43,807 nt of DNA from the NCBI GenBank assembly GCA_900112995.1, contig FONU01000025.1, forward strand, positions 1 to 43,807, given 5' to 3'. Position 1 is the first letter of the stretch, and each line of letters begins with the position of its first letter. Position numbers and translations under genes: made by a program. Of the stretch, positions 1 through 7,492 are shown piece by piece. This stretch comes from [Lactobacillus] rogosae. Its GTDB lineage: Bacteria; Bacillota; Clostridia; Lachnospirales; Lachnospiraceae. Below the pieces are notes generated by a model, which was given only the letters and a program-made list of their open reading frames with translations, was not told the origin of the DNA and ran no database searches.

Positions 1-1271
1 CTTCCACTTGTTCCGTTATCTGTGCTTCCGCCTGTAGTGCCGCTTCCGCTTGCTCCGTTATCTGTACTTCCTGTGTCACCACTTCCATTGGTATCATTGT
101 CTGTGCTTCCACTATTATCTGAACTAGTATTTCCTGTGATGCTATCATCATCAGATGTATTAGCTGTTGTCCTATTGGTTGTATTATTAGAACTGCTGCC
201 AGTAGTACTTTGTGTTACATTCTCAGTCTGCTTCTGTGTAGTCTGTTCTTCTGTGCCTGCCTCAGTTGAAGCTGTTGCCGCCTCATTCTTCTTATTATTC
301 TTCGTTGCAGCCTGTTCTGTTGTATACTGCATATTCTGGTATTCATAAGAAGCACTCTTCTTATTGCTCTTGCCAGCCTTAACTGATACAACAAGAATAA
401 TAATAAGAATAATAACTATTACACCACCTGCAATCCATGAAACCATCATTCTTGCCGGAAGTGTGAGTGCTGGAAAAAGTCTTTTAATGAATATTGTAAC
501 AGCATTTTCCTTTAATCTTTTTCCTGTTTTTCTGTATACAGAACTTACAGCTTCTCTTTCTCTATAATCATCATTATTATTATTCTCATCATAACCATAA
601 TCACTGTCATCATACTCTTCATCAGAATAATCACTTTCATCTAATGAATTGTAATCATTATCAGCGACTGCTGCCATATCATTATTATCGGCATTACCAG
701 CTGTTTCATAACCTAATACATAACTTCTTATGCCTGCTAACCAGCCGCTTATATAAGAACTGTCAACATCGGTTACGCTCTCAATCGCATCAACAGAAAG
801 CATCTCATAAGCGTATAATTCTGTAAGCGACATTTCTATCTCTGATAAATTTCTAAAGCTCTCCTCCTGCTGGTCAAATGACTTAGGGCTTCTGAAGGCT
901 ATTGCCTTCTGCTTCATATATGTAACGAATTCTTCATCATCCTTAATATGAGTATATTCATATTCTCCTGTTGGTGCATTATTCCTTAATTCTTCTGCAT
1001 TCTCACTTACCACACTTGTAAAGAAGAACGCAGATGCAATTGTTGCAACCTGCTTATGAATATTTCTTTCAAGGTTAAAATCACCTATTCTCTTACATAT
1101 CTCAATAAGTGCCTTCTTTGCCTGGGTCATACTCTTTTCTTCGTTCTGATATACAGGGTATGCTAAAGCGTATACCTCTTTGTAAATCTTATTGCATAGT
1201 TCCTTTTTCTCAGCTTTTCCGTCAATCACATCCTGTACTAACTGTGAAAGCCCGTCATCTTTATTACTCAT
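1..1271 (-). CDS. Edge-truncated single-pass membrane protein with acidic linker and Ser/Thr/Asn/Gly-rich tail
   Basis: The reading frame runs off the left edge, so the C-terminus is missing; 423 codons are visible. Two in-frame ATGs lie 6 nt apart. AGGAG (1278-1282) touches the first and is 6 nt from the second, so the start is placed at 1271 (MSNKDDGLSQ). Residues 1-180 look soluble and helical. About residues 184-234 are strongly acidic (runs of D, E, N and Y). A basic stretch then leads to one transmembrane helix near residues 272-297. Beyond it the protein is low-complexity T/S/N/G/D, resembling a flexible extracellular wall-spanning linker. A cytoplasmic N-terminal domain and outward C-terminus are inferred. 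I do not recognise the family and assign no function. It has its own promoter (1405-1433). Confidence 0.75.
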   Translation of the reverse strand, partial: MSNKDDGLSQLVQDVIDGKAEKKELCNKIYKEVYALAYPVYQNEEKSMTQAKKALIEICKRIGDFNLERNIHKQVATIASAFFFTSVVSENAEELRNNAPTGEYEYTHIKDDEEFVTYMKQKAIAFRSPKSFDQQEESFRNLSEIEMSLTELYAYEMLSVDAIESVTDVDSSYISGWLAGIRSYVLGYETAGNADNNDMAAVADNDYNSLDESDYSDEEYDDSDYGYDENNNNDDYREREAVSSVYRKTGKRLKENAVTIFIKRLFPALTLPARMMVSWIAGGVIVIILIIILVVSVKAGKSNKKSASYEYQNMQYTTEQAATKNNKKNEAATASTEAGTEEQTTQKQTENVTQSTTGSSSNNTTNRTTANTSDDDSITGNTSSDNSGSTDNDTNGSGDTGSTDNGASGSGTTGGSTDNGTSG

Positions 1272-1370
1272 ATTCATCTCCTGATATAATATTCTTACTA
1301 ACGTACCAAACCTTAAAATAAGAACACTTTATGTGTGCCTTCACTATCTACTCCGTTATGAACAGAATAA

Positions 1371-1401
1371 ATGTGAAAATGCTCCACTTAGGCATTCACA
1401 T
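1371..1401 (-). other. Leader hairpin at the transcript start of the left-edge gene
   Basis: ATGTGAAAATGC (1371-1382) and GCATTCACAT (1392-1401) form an imperfect stem with a two-base bulge and a 9-nt loop. It begins about where transcription from the 1405-1433 promoter would start, so the mRNA would carry a 5'-terminal hairpin. This could protect the transcript or regulate it. No U-tract follows, so it is not a terminator. Confidence 0.4.
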
Positions 1402-1404
1402 ATT

Positions 1405-1433
1405 ATTATACCACCTCCCACAATAATTGTCAC
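1405..1433 (-). promoter_or_regulatory. SigA-type promoter of the left-edge gene
   Basis: On the minus strand, GTGACA (1428-1433) is followed by a 17-nt spacer and TATAAT (1405-1410). The -10 is preceded by TGG, making an extended -10. This matches the vegetative consensus at 11 of 12 positions. It predicts a start near 1398 and a leader of about 125 nt. Confidence 0.7.
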
Positions 1434-1439
1434 TACAAC

Positions 1440-1487
1440 AAAAAAACAGCAAATAAGCGGCTATAACCTGATTTTCGCCACTCATTT
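1440..1487 (-). terminator. Intrinsic terminator after the MBOAT gene
   Basis: On the minus strand an 11-bp stem (arms 1477-1487 and 1451-1461, two G-U pairs) closes a 15-nt loop. It is followed by GCTG and a run of six T (1441-1446). It starts 10 nt beyond the MBOAT stop codon. Confidence 0.75.
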
Positions 1488-1497
1488 ACTGTAATTA

Positions 1498-3069
1498 TTA
1501 AAAATTAGCATATATAAAATCTGATGTTGTGCTTGTACTTCCATATATAAGTATAAACATTATAAATCCTATATATATAATCCATCTTATTACAATATTA
1601 TATGATGCTATTGTTTCTCTTATGTTAATCCCCTTTTCTTTTAACAGACTGACAACAAATATAATAATACAGCCTGCTATAACAATTAGCAAATCCTGAC
1701 TTGTAAGCCCTACAGCTTTAACAGCCGCCATTGAAAGCTGTGATATATGTGCCTTTGTAACTGTCTGTACCAACATAGCATTAGCAGCTCTTAAATCATT
1801 TGCCATATCAAAATAAAAGCCTATATTGACAAGAATAAATGTCCTTATAATGCAGAAGCCCTGATACCACCATTTCTTAGGATTGATATGAAGCTTTTCC
1901 TGTATCTTTGCATATACAGGTGCTAACATTCCACTTCCTGCAACAATTACGCCATTATATATACCATACATTATGTACTTCCACGCTGCTCCATGCCATA
2001 CACCTACAACAAAGAACACCAAAATGTCAGCAAGTCCTACAGGAAGAAGCTTTCCAACATTGTTACCAAATTTCTTCTTGCTCCACTTACCGAATTTAGC
2101 CATACTCTTAGATAAAGAAAATGGATAGAATATGTAGTCCTTCATCCATGTACCAAGCGTTATGTGCCATCTTCTCCAGAACTCACTTATTGAGCGTGAG
2201 AAATATGGCTGTCTGAAATTCTCATCCATCGTAATTCCAAACATCTGTGCAATTCCTATGACAATATCAATTCCACCGGAGAAATCTGCATAAAGCTGTA
2301 TGCTATAAAGAAGCACTCCTAACACATTGTACCATCCGCCATAATTCCAGTAATTATGGAATATGAGAAGGACTGCCGCATTTACCCTGTCAGCAAGTAC
2401 CATTTTCTTAAAAAAGCCCCATAGTATTCTCTGGACACCAAACTGCAATTCTTTTAAATTGTAGCTGTGTCCTTCATACAACTGGCTTCCAAGTCTTTCA
2501 TATCTTCCAATCGGTCCTTGTAAAAGCTGCGGAAAAAATGAAACAAATAATGCGTGCTTAAAGAAATTGCCCTGAGCCTTATGCTTGCCTCTGTATACAT
2601 CAACAACATAACTTATTGACTGGAATGTATAAAACGATATGCCAAGCGGCAGTGTCAGATTAAGAACTCCTATCTGCTTTCCACTCCCAAAAAGTCTTAA
2701 AACTGCATCTATATTTCCAAGCATAAAATTGGTATACTTCATAATCCCAAGCATTCCAAACGCTATAAGTACCATAGCCAGTACTATTTTTTTCTTTTTA
2801 CGGACAATATTTTTCTTGAAATCTTTCTTTTCTTCCCTGCTTATTCCGTCCTGCGGTTTCTGCTCATTCAATCTGTCCAGAAGAATTCCGCCCCTGTATG
2901 TAACATATGTTGTCAGTAATAACATCCACACTGTCGAGATATCATAAGAAGCATAATATACATAACTTATTATAAGAAGCCATATCCATTGCAGCTTTTT
3001 AGGTATCACATAATATATAATAACTGCCGCTGCTATAAACAGAAAGAACTCAAAAGTCGTAAATGACAT
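1498..3069 (-). CDS. MBOAT-family O-acyltransferase (AlgI/DltB-like)
   Basis: A 523-residue polytopic protein of the membrane-bound O-acyltransferase family, which moves acyl groups (usually acetyl) across the membrane onto extracellular polysaccharide or teichoic acid. Family marks are the start MSFTTFEFFLF, the FWRRWHITLGTW block near residue 295, and the putative catalytic histidine in WHGAAWKY near residue 357. Around ten hydrophobic segments are visible. The frame opens at 3081, but GGAG lies 6 nt before the ATG at 3069, which also fits the family N-terminus. It is downstream of the SGNH-like gene (44-nt gap) and ends at a terminator. The pair resembles other MBOAT plus SGNH O-acetylation modules. 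The acceptor glycan is unknown. Confidence 0.88.
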   Translation of the reverse strand: MSFTTFEFFLFIAAAVIIYYVIPKKLQWIWLLIISYVYYASYDISTVWMLLLTTYVTYRGGILLDRLNEQKPQDGISREEKKDFKKNIVRKKKKIVLAMVLIAFGMLGIMKYTNFMLGNIDAVLRLFGSGKQIGVLNLTLPLGISFYTFQSISYVVDVYRGKHKAQGNFFKHALFVSFFPQLLQGPIGRYERLGSQLYEGHSYNLKELQFGVQRILWGFFKKMVLADRVNAAVLLIFHNYWNYGGWYNVLGVLLYSIQLYADFSGGIDIVIGIAQMFGITMDENFRQPYFSRSISEFWRRWHITLGTWMKDYIFYPFSLSKSMAKFGKWSKKKFGNNVGKLLPVGLADILVFFVVGVWHGAAWKYIMYGIYNGVIVAGSGMLAPVYAKIQEKLHINPKKWWYQGFCIIRTFILVNIGFYFDMANDLRAANAMLVQTVTKAHISQLSMAAVKAVGLTSQDLLIVIAGCIIIFVVSLLKEKGINIRETIASYNIVIRWIIYIGFIMFILIYGSTSTTSDFIYANF

Positions 3070-3113
3070 ATCTTTCTCCATTCCTATGTATTTTCATATA
3101 ATATATATGGCAG

Positions 3114-4232
3114 TTAATAAGACTTCCACTCAAGTCCTGTAGCCGCCTCATAATCGTCTTTCATTGTCTCATACATATCTTCATATGACTTGTAGAAATA
3201 TTCTTCCTCATTAACATTTCCCTCTGCATCATCTGCAAGTACTTTTGCTAATACATCTGAATATTTAACAGCAAGTTCTCCATACATATGTCCTTCTGTA
3301 TCCACATAACCCGAATCATCTCTTGGAAGCACAGACATAAGCGTCTTATTAAAATCATAATATTTAATATTGTAGCTATCAAATAATTCTTTAAGCTTTT
3401 CGGACGCCCTGTCCACCTGTGCTTCCTTAAATGCATCTGGTGTTATAGGTGTTGACACACATACAACATTTATATCATTATCATTACAATAATCAAGAAA
3501 ACGCTCAAACTGTGATATAACTGTTTTATCAAGGCTTTTAGCAGCATTTCCTTTCATTGTATTAACATATGATGGATTACCTGGCACTTCATTGATTCTA
3601 TATCTGTAGCAGAATCCTTTTCCAAGATATGGACCACCTGCGGTTGCAAAATATCCATCTGTATCAAGTCCTGCTGACATATCATAATTCTTATATTCTT
3701 TTGTCTTTTTAAGTGCAATATTAGTCTTTGCCTTCTTTATCGTGCATTTCCAGGTCAGCCTTCTTGAAAATACATTTCTTATATCAAGTTCAGCCCTGTT
3801 ATTCCACAGATATTCTGCCTTAACCCAAGTATCTTTCATCTGCTGGTATATAAATGACTTGGAAAAATGATTCTGGGACTGCCCATTCATCCAATAGTAA
3901 TAGTCTACATCCACAATTACCTGTTTAACATTATTACCCGAATCGACAACTGATTTCAATACATAATAGAAATCATCAACCGTCTCTCCTGGTATTCCCA
4001 TATTAAACGAATTAACATTCATATATTTATCAAGATATTCTGTATCTATACTACATCTTGTATGTGAAGCTCCAAGCACTATTGTGTCGTAGCTCTCATT
4101 TGAACTGTTCACATCATTTAACACAAAACGTATATATCCACTCTCAGCAAACAGATAATCGCACACAAGTATAACCACTGCCAGAACAACGATAAATAAT
4201 ACACATTTTATGTGTGGCCATGCCTTTTTCAT
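3114..4232 (-). CDS. Membrane-anchored SGNH/AlgX-like protein, partner of the MBOAT acyltransferase
   Basis: A 372-residue protein with one N-terminal signal anchor (about residues 8-28) and an extracytoplasmic domain. Visible motifs suggest a DltD/AlgJ/AlgX or SGNH-hydrolase-like fold: a hydrophobic strand leading into GASHTR (about 52-57), where the Ser would be the nucleophile, and DTEGH near the C-terminus (about 308-312), suiting the Asp/His block. Starts at TTG 4250 and ATG 4244 are also open. The ATG at 4232 is preferred because GAGG lies 6 nt upstream and it begins MKKAWPH directly before the anchor. It probably takes the acyl group delivered by the MBOAT and transfers it to the glycan. 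This is inferred from gene pairing and motifs. Confidence 0.65.
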   Translation of the reverse strand: MKKAWPHIKCVLFIVVLAVVILVCDYLFAESGYIRFVLNDVNSSNESYDTIVLGASHTRCSIDTEYLDKYMNVNSFNMGIPGETVDDFYYVLKSVVDSGNNVKQVIVDVDYYYWMNGQSQNHFSKSFIYQQMKDTWVKAEYLWNNRAELDIRNVFSRRLTWKCTIKKAKTNIALKKTKEYKNYDMSAGLDTDGYFATAGGPYLGKGFCYRYRINEVPGNPSYVNTMKGNAAKSLDKTVISQFERFLDYCNDNDINVVCVSTPITPDAFKEAQVDRASEKLKELFDSYNIKYYDFNKTLMSVLPRDDSGYVDTEGHMYGELAVKYSDVLAKVLADDAEGNVNEEEYFYKSYEDMYETMKDDYEAATGLEWKSY

Positions 4233-4361
4233 TCCGTTCCTCATTTCCAACGAATAAATACAGTAAAACTGTACTTTTTGTATATTTCATCTATTATCTG
4301 CACTACTCTTACAATCCGGTAATTCTTTCCATTAATGCTTACTACTGTGCAGATTTTTGTA

Positions 4362-4370
4362 ATTATACCA
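4362..4370 (-). promoter_or_regulatory. Extended -10 promoter element upstream of the SGNH/MBOAT operon
   Basis: On the minus strand TGGTATAAT is an extended -10 with a perfect TATAAT hexamer. No good -35 lies at 17 nt. Instead a palindrome, GTTAAC-5-GTTAAC (4389-4405), sits just upstream and could be an activator or repressor site. The predicted leader is about 125 nt. Confidence 0.45.
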
Positions 4371-4418
4371 CTTATACAGCTTTAAATTGTTAACAATATG
4401 TTAACTATTTTTGAATTT

Positions 4419-4450
4419 ATTGCGAAATTATTACATTAAAATTACGCAAT
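4419..4450. repeat. Inverted repeat between tspO and the SGNH/MBOAT operon
   Basis: ATTGCGAAATT (4419-4429) and AATTACGCAAT (4440-4450) are complementary at 10 of 11 positions with a 10-nt loop. Neither side carries a T-run, so it is a weak terminator candidate for tspO (stop at 4489). A protein-binding site is equally possible. Confidence 0.4.
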
Positions 4451-4488
4451 GACTACATTAATTAACACCTAATACCAAAAGCATCTGA

Positions 4489-4965
4489 TTAGTTCATAAT
4501 CGCAACCGCAATATTAAGATATGCTGCAAAGGTTACCCATAAAAGATATGGAACCATAAGCCACGCTGCCACTGTATTAACATTAAAAAATCTCCATATT
4601 GTAAATATTATTAAAATCCACAATATCATAAGCCATACAAACGCCAGCCAGAAAGCACCAAAGTTGAAGAATATAACTGACCAGCCTATATTGATTACAA
4701 GCTGTACTCCATATAATATCAGTGCTTCTGTTCTGTCATCATCCCTTGTCTCACATACAATATAAGATGCCAGTCCCATAAGTATAAAAAGAATTGTCCA
4801 TACAATAGGAAAAAGCTGACCAGGAGGTGATAGTGCAGGTTTATTCAAATCTCTGTAGATTTCCATTGAATTACCTGTAAGAAGCCACGATATTACTCCT
4901 GCTCCTATACTTATCACCATCGCTAAAATCAGCCTTTTCCAATTCACTTTAATATTTCCTGTCAT
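4489..4965 (-). CDS. tspO: TspO/MBR family tryptophan-rich membrane protein
   Basis: 158 residues, the usual TspO length, with five predicted membrane helices. Hallmarks are the stretch NKPALSPPGQLFPIVWTILF after the first helix, and Trp- and aromatic-rich later helices (GWSVIFFNFGAFW, then WLMVPYLLWVTFAAYLN). TspO proteins bind porphyrins and other small hydrophobic ligands and are linked to stress signalling; the ligand here is unknown. The frame is open to 4995. GGAGG sits 5 nt before the ATG at 4965 (MTGNIK), giving the normal length. A 15-bp palindrome (AAAATGT-A-ACATTTT, 4984-4998) lies just upstream and may be an operator. Confidence 0.9.
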   Translation of the reverse strand: MTGNIKVNWKRLILAMVISIGAGVISWLLTGNSMEIYRDLNKPALSPPGQLFPIVWTILFILMGLASYIVCETRDDDRTEALILYGVQLVINIGWSVIFFNFGAFWLAFVWLMILWILIIFTIWRFFNVNTVAAWLMVPYLLWVTFAAYLNIAVAIMN

Positions 4966-5076
4966 AATTCCTCCATTCACCAAAAAATGTAACATTTTAT
5001 CTGTCAGAATTATTTTATGCAGAAATCACTAAAGCATACTTATAGTTTATTTAATTGTAATTTCACTGTCTGACCA

Positions 5077-5223
5077 TTACAGACCACTCTTTATATTCTC
5101 TCCTGCCGCAGCAGTTGTTGCCGTTGTTACTGCCGCTATCTTATGAATTGCAATGTAATCTTTTGCTTTTTTTATAAATTGCAAATCTCCTGCTTTTTCT
5201 AATAATTCTTTAAACTTATTCAA
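5077..5223 (-). CDS. Small 48-residue protein, TTG start, unknown function
   Basis: An otherwise empty gap holds an open frame starting with TTG at 5223, preceded by AGAGG (5231-5235) with a 7-nt spacer. The product reads MNKFKELLEKAGDLQFIKKA, then KDYIAIHKIAAVTTATTAAA, then GENIKSGL, ending in TAA at 5077. The first 30 residues would form a basic amphipathic helix and residues 29-40 are Ala/Thr-rich. A TATAAT hexamer on the minus strand (5288-5293) could start a 58-nt leader. It lies between the DPM1-like gene and tspO, all co-directional. Support comes from the ribosome site and plausible amino-acid composition. No family is recognised. Confidence 0.5.
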   Translation of the reverse strand: MNKFKELLEKAGDLQFIKKAKDYIAIHKIAAVTTATTAAAGENIKSGL

Positions 5224-5300
5224 CTGTATTCCTCTTTTCTTAAGTCCACCAATTCACACATAAATGCCTGAATTTATTTATTGTAATATTATACTGACTA

Positions 5301-6041
5301 TTAATCATAATAATGCTTAAAATACACTCTTGCAAATATTGCCCAGGTATCAGCGAATGCTCTTACACAGTCTTTTATTCCAATTCTGTTAACGCCTTTA
5401 TCCCTTACAAATACAACCTCAACTGGCATTTCTGCTATTTTGAAACCCCTTCTATGCACCGCTACAAGCAGTTCTATATCATATGCAAAACCTGATGTTC
5501 TTATAAGATGTCCTACCGGTTTAATAGCTTCTGCCTTAAACACCTTAAGTCCTGTCTGCGTATCCTTTACATTAAGATGAAATAATATTATAAGCATTAT
5601 ATAGTAACACATACTTATTACTTTTCTTTTAAATGGATATTTAAGCTTTGACCCCTTATGAAATTTACACCCGATAACAACATCTGCGTTATCATCAAGC
5701 ATTTTCTTAAGATAACCCTCAAGCTGTGCCGGATTAAGTTCCAGATCTGCATCAACAAATGCAATATACTTTCCTTCAGCCTGCGACACGCCCGATATTA
5801 TGGCATTACCTTTACCTCTGTTCTTATCAGAAGTGACAAGCCTTACTCTTTTGTCTTTTCTTACCGCTCTTAATATCTCCGCCTTGGTATTATCCTTACT
5901 TCCGTCATTAACAGCTATAAGTTCAATTTCTCTGACAAAGCCTGATACTATATCAAGTGTCTTGATTATGCTTTGATATATTAATTTTTCCTCATTGTAT
6001 GCTGGCATTACTATGGATAACATTCCATCTAATTCTACCAT
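5301..6041 (-). CDS. GT2 glycosyltransferase, polyprenyl/dolichyl-phosphate hexosyltransferase (DPM1/DPG-like)
   Basis: A 246-residue GT-A enzyme. LSIVMPAYNEEKL opens the fold, AVNDGSKDNT is the nucleotide-binding loop, and DADLEL (about residue 97) supplies the DxD metal site. The region KDTQTGLKVFK followed by GFAYDIELLVAVHRRG is typical of dolichyl-phosphate mannose/glucose synthases, which move a hexose from NDP-sugar to polyprenyl phosphate. There is no C-terminal membrane anchor. The frame is open to 6107; GAGG 7 nt before ATG 6041 (MVELDGM) decides the start. Its leader holds a copy of the structured repeat (6079-6204). The lipid-linked sugar could feed the PIG-V-like transferase at 7493-8686, which uses this donor class in known relatives. 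That link is inference. Confidence 0.85.
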   Translation of the reverse strand: MVELDGMLSIVMPAYNEEKLIYQSIIKTLDIVSGFVREIELIAVNDGSKDNTKAEILRAVRKDKRVRLVTSDKNRGKGNAIISGVSQAEGKYIAFVDADLELNPAQLEGYLKKMLDDNADVVIGCKFHKGSKLKYPFKRKVISMCYYIMLIILFHLNVKDTQTGLKVFKAEAIKPVGHLIRTSGFAYDIELLVAVHRRGFKIAEMPVEVVFVRDKGVNRIGIKDCVRAFADTWAIFARVYFKHYYD

Positions 6042-6078
6042 TGCACCCTCATTTCTAACAACAAATTGATTATTAATA

Positions 6079-6204
6079 CAAAAAATGTGCAAAGCACATT
6101 CCAACACCAGGCATGGTAATCTGCGTCTAACTACAGATTCGTGTGGGTGTGCATCATCGGCACATAGTGCCTTTTGTGTAATAAAGAATTCCTATTACAC
6201 AAAA
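6079..6204 (-). repeat. Structured dispersed element, copy 1
   Basis: Read on the minus strand it holds, in order: a 12-bp perfect stem (arms 6193-6204 and 6172-6183); GGCAC-TAT-GTGCC (6159-6171); a less regular middle; and AATGTGC-TTT-GCACATT plus further T (6081-6100), an intrinsic-terminator shape. It aligns with 29383-29522 over its whole length with about one 1-nt gap. It lies between the tRNA-Leu terminator and the DPM1-like gene. Confidence 0.75.
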
Positions 6205-6232
6205 AAGACTTCCTACTCATTTGTAGGAAGTC
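6201..6232 (-). terminator. Intrinsic terminator of the tRNA operon
   Basis: On the minus strand GACTTCCTAC (6223-6232) pairs perfectly with GTAGGAAGTC (6207-6216) around a 6-nt loop, followed by six T (6201-6206). It begins 3 nt after tRNA-Leu. Its T-run doubles as the edge of the adjacent repeat element. Confidence 0.88.
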
Positions 6233-6235
6233 CTA

Positions 6236-6322
6236 TGCCGGCAACGGGAATCGAACCCGTATGGGAGTATAAGTCCCGCAGGATTTTAAGTCCTGTGCGT
6301 CTGCCAGTTCCGCCACACCGGC
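6236..6322 (-). tRNA. tRNA-Leu (anticodon TAA)
   Basis: An 87-nt class II tRNA. The acceptor stem GCCGGTG pairs with TGCCGGC plus discriminator A. The anticodon arm is CAGGA-CTTAAAA-TCCTG, giving anticodon TAA, which reads UUA/UUG. The long variable arm (GCGGGACTTATACTCCC region) and the T arm GGGTTCGATTCCC are intact. CCA is not encoded. Confidence 0.96.
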
Positions 6323-6405
6323 TCTTTGGTATATCTTAATACATAATCCAAACTTGGTGCAGCCTAAGTTGCACTTTACTGCCTGCAAGCCAGTATTATG
6401 TAGAA

Positions 6406-6487
6406 TGGGCGGAGAAGGATTCGAACCTTCGAAGGCAGTGCCAGCAGATTTACAGTCTGTCCCCTTTGGCCACTCGGGAATCCACCC
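6406..6487 (-). tRNA. tRNA-Tyr (anticodon GTA)
   Basis: An 82-nt class II tRNA. The acceptor GGGTGGA pairs with TCCGCCC plus discriminator A. The anticodon arm is CAGACTGTAAATCTG, giving anticodon GTA. A long variable arm and the T arm AGGTTCGAATCCT are present. It is the first gene of a two-tRNA operon, 83 nt upstream of tRNA-Leu. CCA is not encoded. Confidence 0.96.
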
Positions 6488-6528
6488 ATAATTCCTAAGT
6501 CAGTCTGCTAACTCAGGAAACTTTTTGC

Positions 6529-6557
6529 ATTTTATCATATATATCTTATCTTGGCAA
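6529..6557 (-). promoter_or_regulatory. Strong SigA-type promoter of the tRNA operon
   Basis: On the minus strand TTGCCA (6552-6557), a 17-nt spacer and TAAAAT (6529-6534), with an extended TGA before the -10. The predicted start is near 6522, about 35 nt before tRNA-Tyr. Confidence 0.8.
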
Positions 6558-6580
6558 GTGTTTTTTACAATATTTATTAA

Positions 6581-7477
6581 TTAATAAAACATATTAACCG
6601 AAGTAATACGAAATCCCTTATACTTCTTAAAATTATCATTGCTAATAGCTGATGTGTAATCATATATATTAACAGTTTCTTCTGGCACGAAAGATATCTT
6701 TACAATACCATCATTTCCTACAATATCTGCTGGTATCTTTAAAGTATTAAGGTTATCATTCACCTTATCTTCTCTTTCCCTGTCACCATATTCATTCTTA
6801 TGGTACTTAACCGCTCCCTCTGTTTCATTATATGCAGTTATAGTTCCAATATATTCATCATTGGCATATACTTTAGTATCTGTATTATAGCTTGCACCAT
6901 ACACTTCAAGCACAATGTCTTTCTCAACTCTTGTTACAAATCTGTAATAAAGTGCTGCCTCATTACCTTTATTAGTATATATCCCTGTATGAAGTGAATA
7001 GAAACCCTTTGTGTATCTGTAAGGAATGTTCAATGCAGAAGCTATTGTCTTATCCTCATCTTTATCAGCTGTAGAATTATCATCAGCATCTTCTGATACA
7101 TAATTATTCTCTGCTGCTAACATTTTTTGGAAATATTTATCAATGGCAGAATCTCTGTTAGACTCCACACTATCCTCATTAACCTCATCAGCCTCTTCTT
7201 CATCATCTGTTATAATATCGCCATAAAGCTTCTGTTCTTCTAATAACTTTTTATATTCTTCAAGCTTTGATATATCATATATCTCTGTATTACCAAAGTA
7301 ATAGTCAAGACCATTTTCACCCGGCCACTTTGACAATTCACCATCTACATAGTAAAGCTTATATTCATCTGATACATCAAGCTTACTGCCAAGCACAAGC
7401 GTTGCAAGATAGAACACTGCAAGAATCACAACAATAATATATGCAATTATATTAATACATTTTTTCTTATTATTCAT
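6581..7477 (-). CDS. Membrane-anchored extracytoplasmic protein of unknown function
   Basis: 298 residues. One N-terminal membrane segment (about 9-30) follows a basic start, consistent with a signal anchor. A Tyr-rich region comes next, then a very acidic stretch of D/E/N/S (about 88-150) and a C-terminal domain that looks all-beta (KDIVLEVYGASYN, TKVYANDEYIGTITAYN, DGIVKISFVPEE). The last part is reminiscent of carbohydrate-binding jelly rolls, but no signature is certain. AGGAGA lies 7 nt before the ATG. It is the last gene of the cluster, 15 nt after the PIG-V-like transferase, so it may help assemble or bind that glycan. No function is assigned. Confidence 0.75.
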   Translation of the reverse strand: MNNKKKCINIIAYIIVVILAVFYLATLVLGSKLDVSDEYKLYYVDGELSKWPGENGLDYYFGNTEIYDISKLEEYKKLLEEQKLYGDIITDDEEEADEVNEDSVESNRDSAIDKYFQKMLAAENNYVSEDADDNSTADKDEDKTIASALNIPYRYTKGFYSLHTGIYTNKGNEAALYYRFVTRVEKDIVLEVYGASYNTDTKVYANDEYIGTITAYNETEGAVKYHKNEYGDREREDKVNDNLNTLKIPADIVGNDGIVKISFVPEETVNIYDYTSAISNDNFKKYKGFRITSVNMFY

Positions 7478-7492
7478 CCCAACTCTCCTTTT

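Noticed and set aside
22-567. Plus-strand open frames at the left edge
   Set aside because: They lie antisense to the minus-strand frame that starts at 1271 with a good ribosome site. Their Pro/Leu/Ser-rich make-up is the mirror of the low-complexity tail.
6085-6339. Plus-strand ORF MCKAHS... crossing the repeat and tRNA-Leu
   Set aside because: It reads antisense through a tRNA and its terminator, with no ribosome site. The peptide similarity to the copy at 29392 is noted under the repeat finding rather than annotated as a gene.
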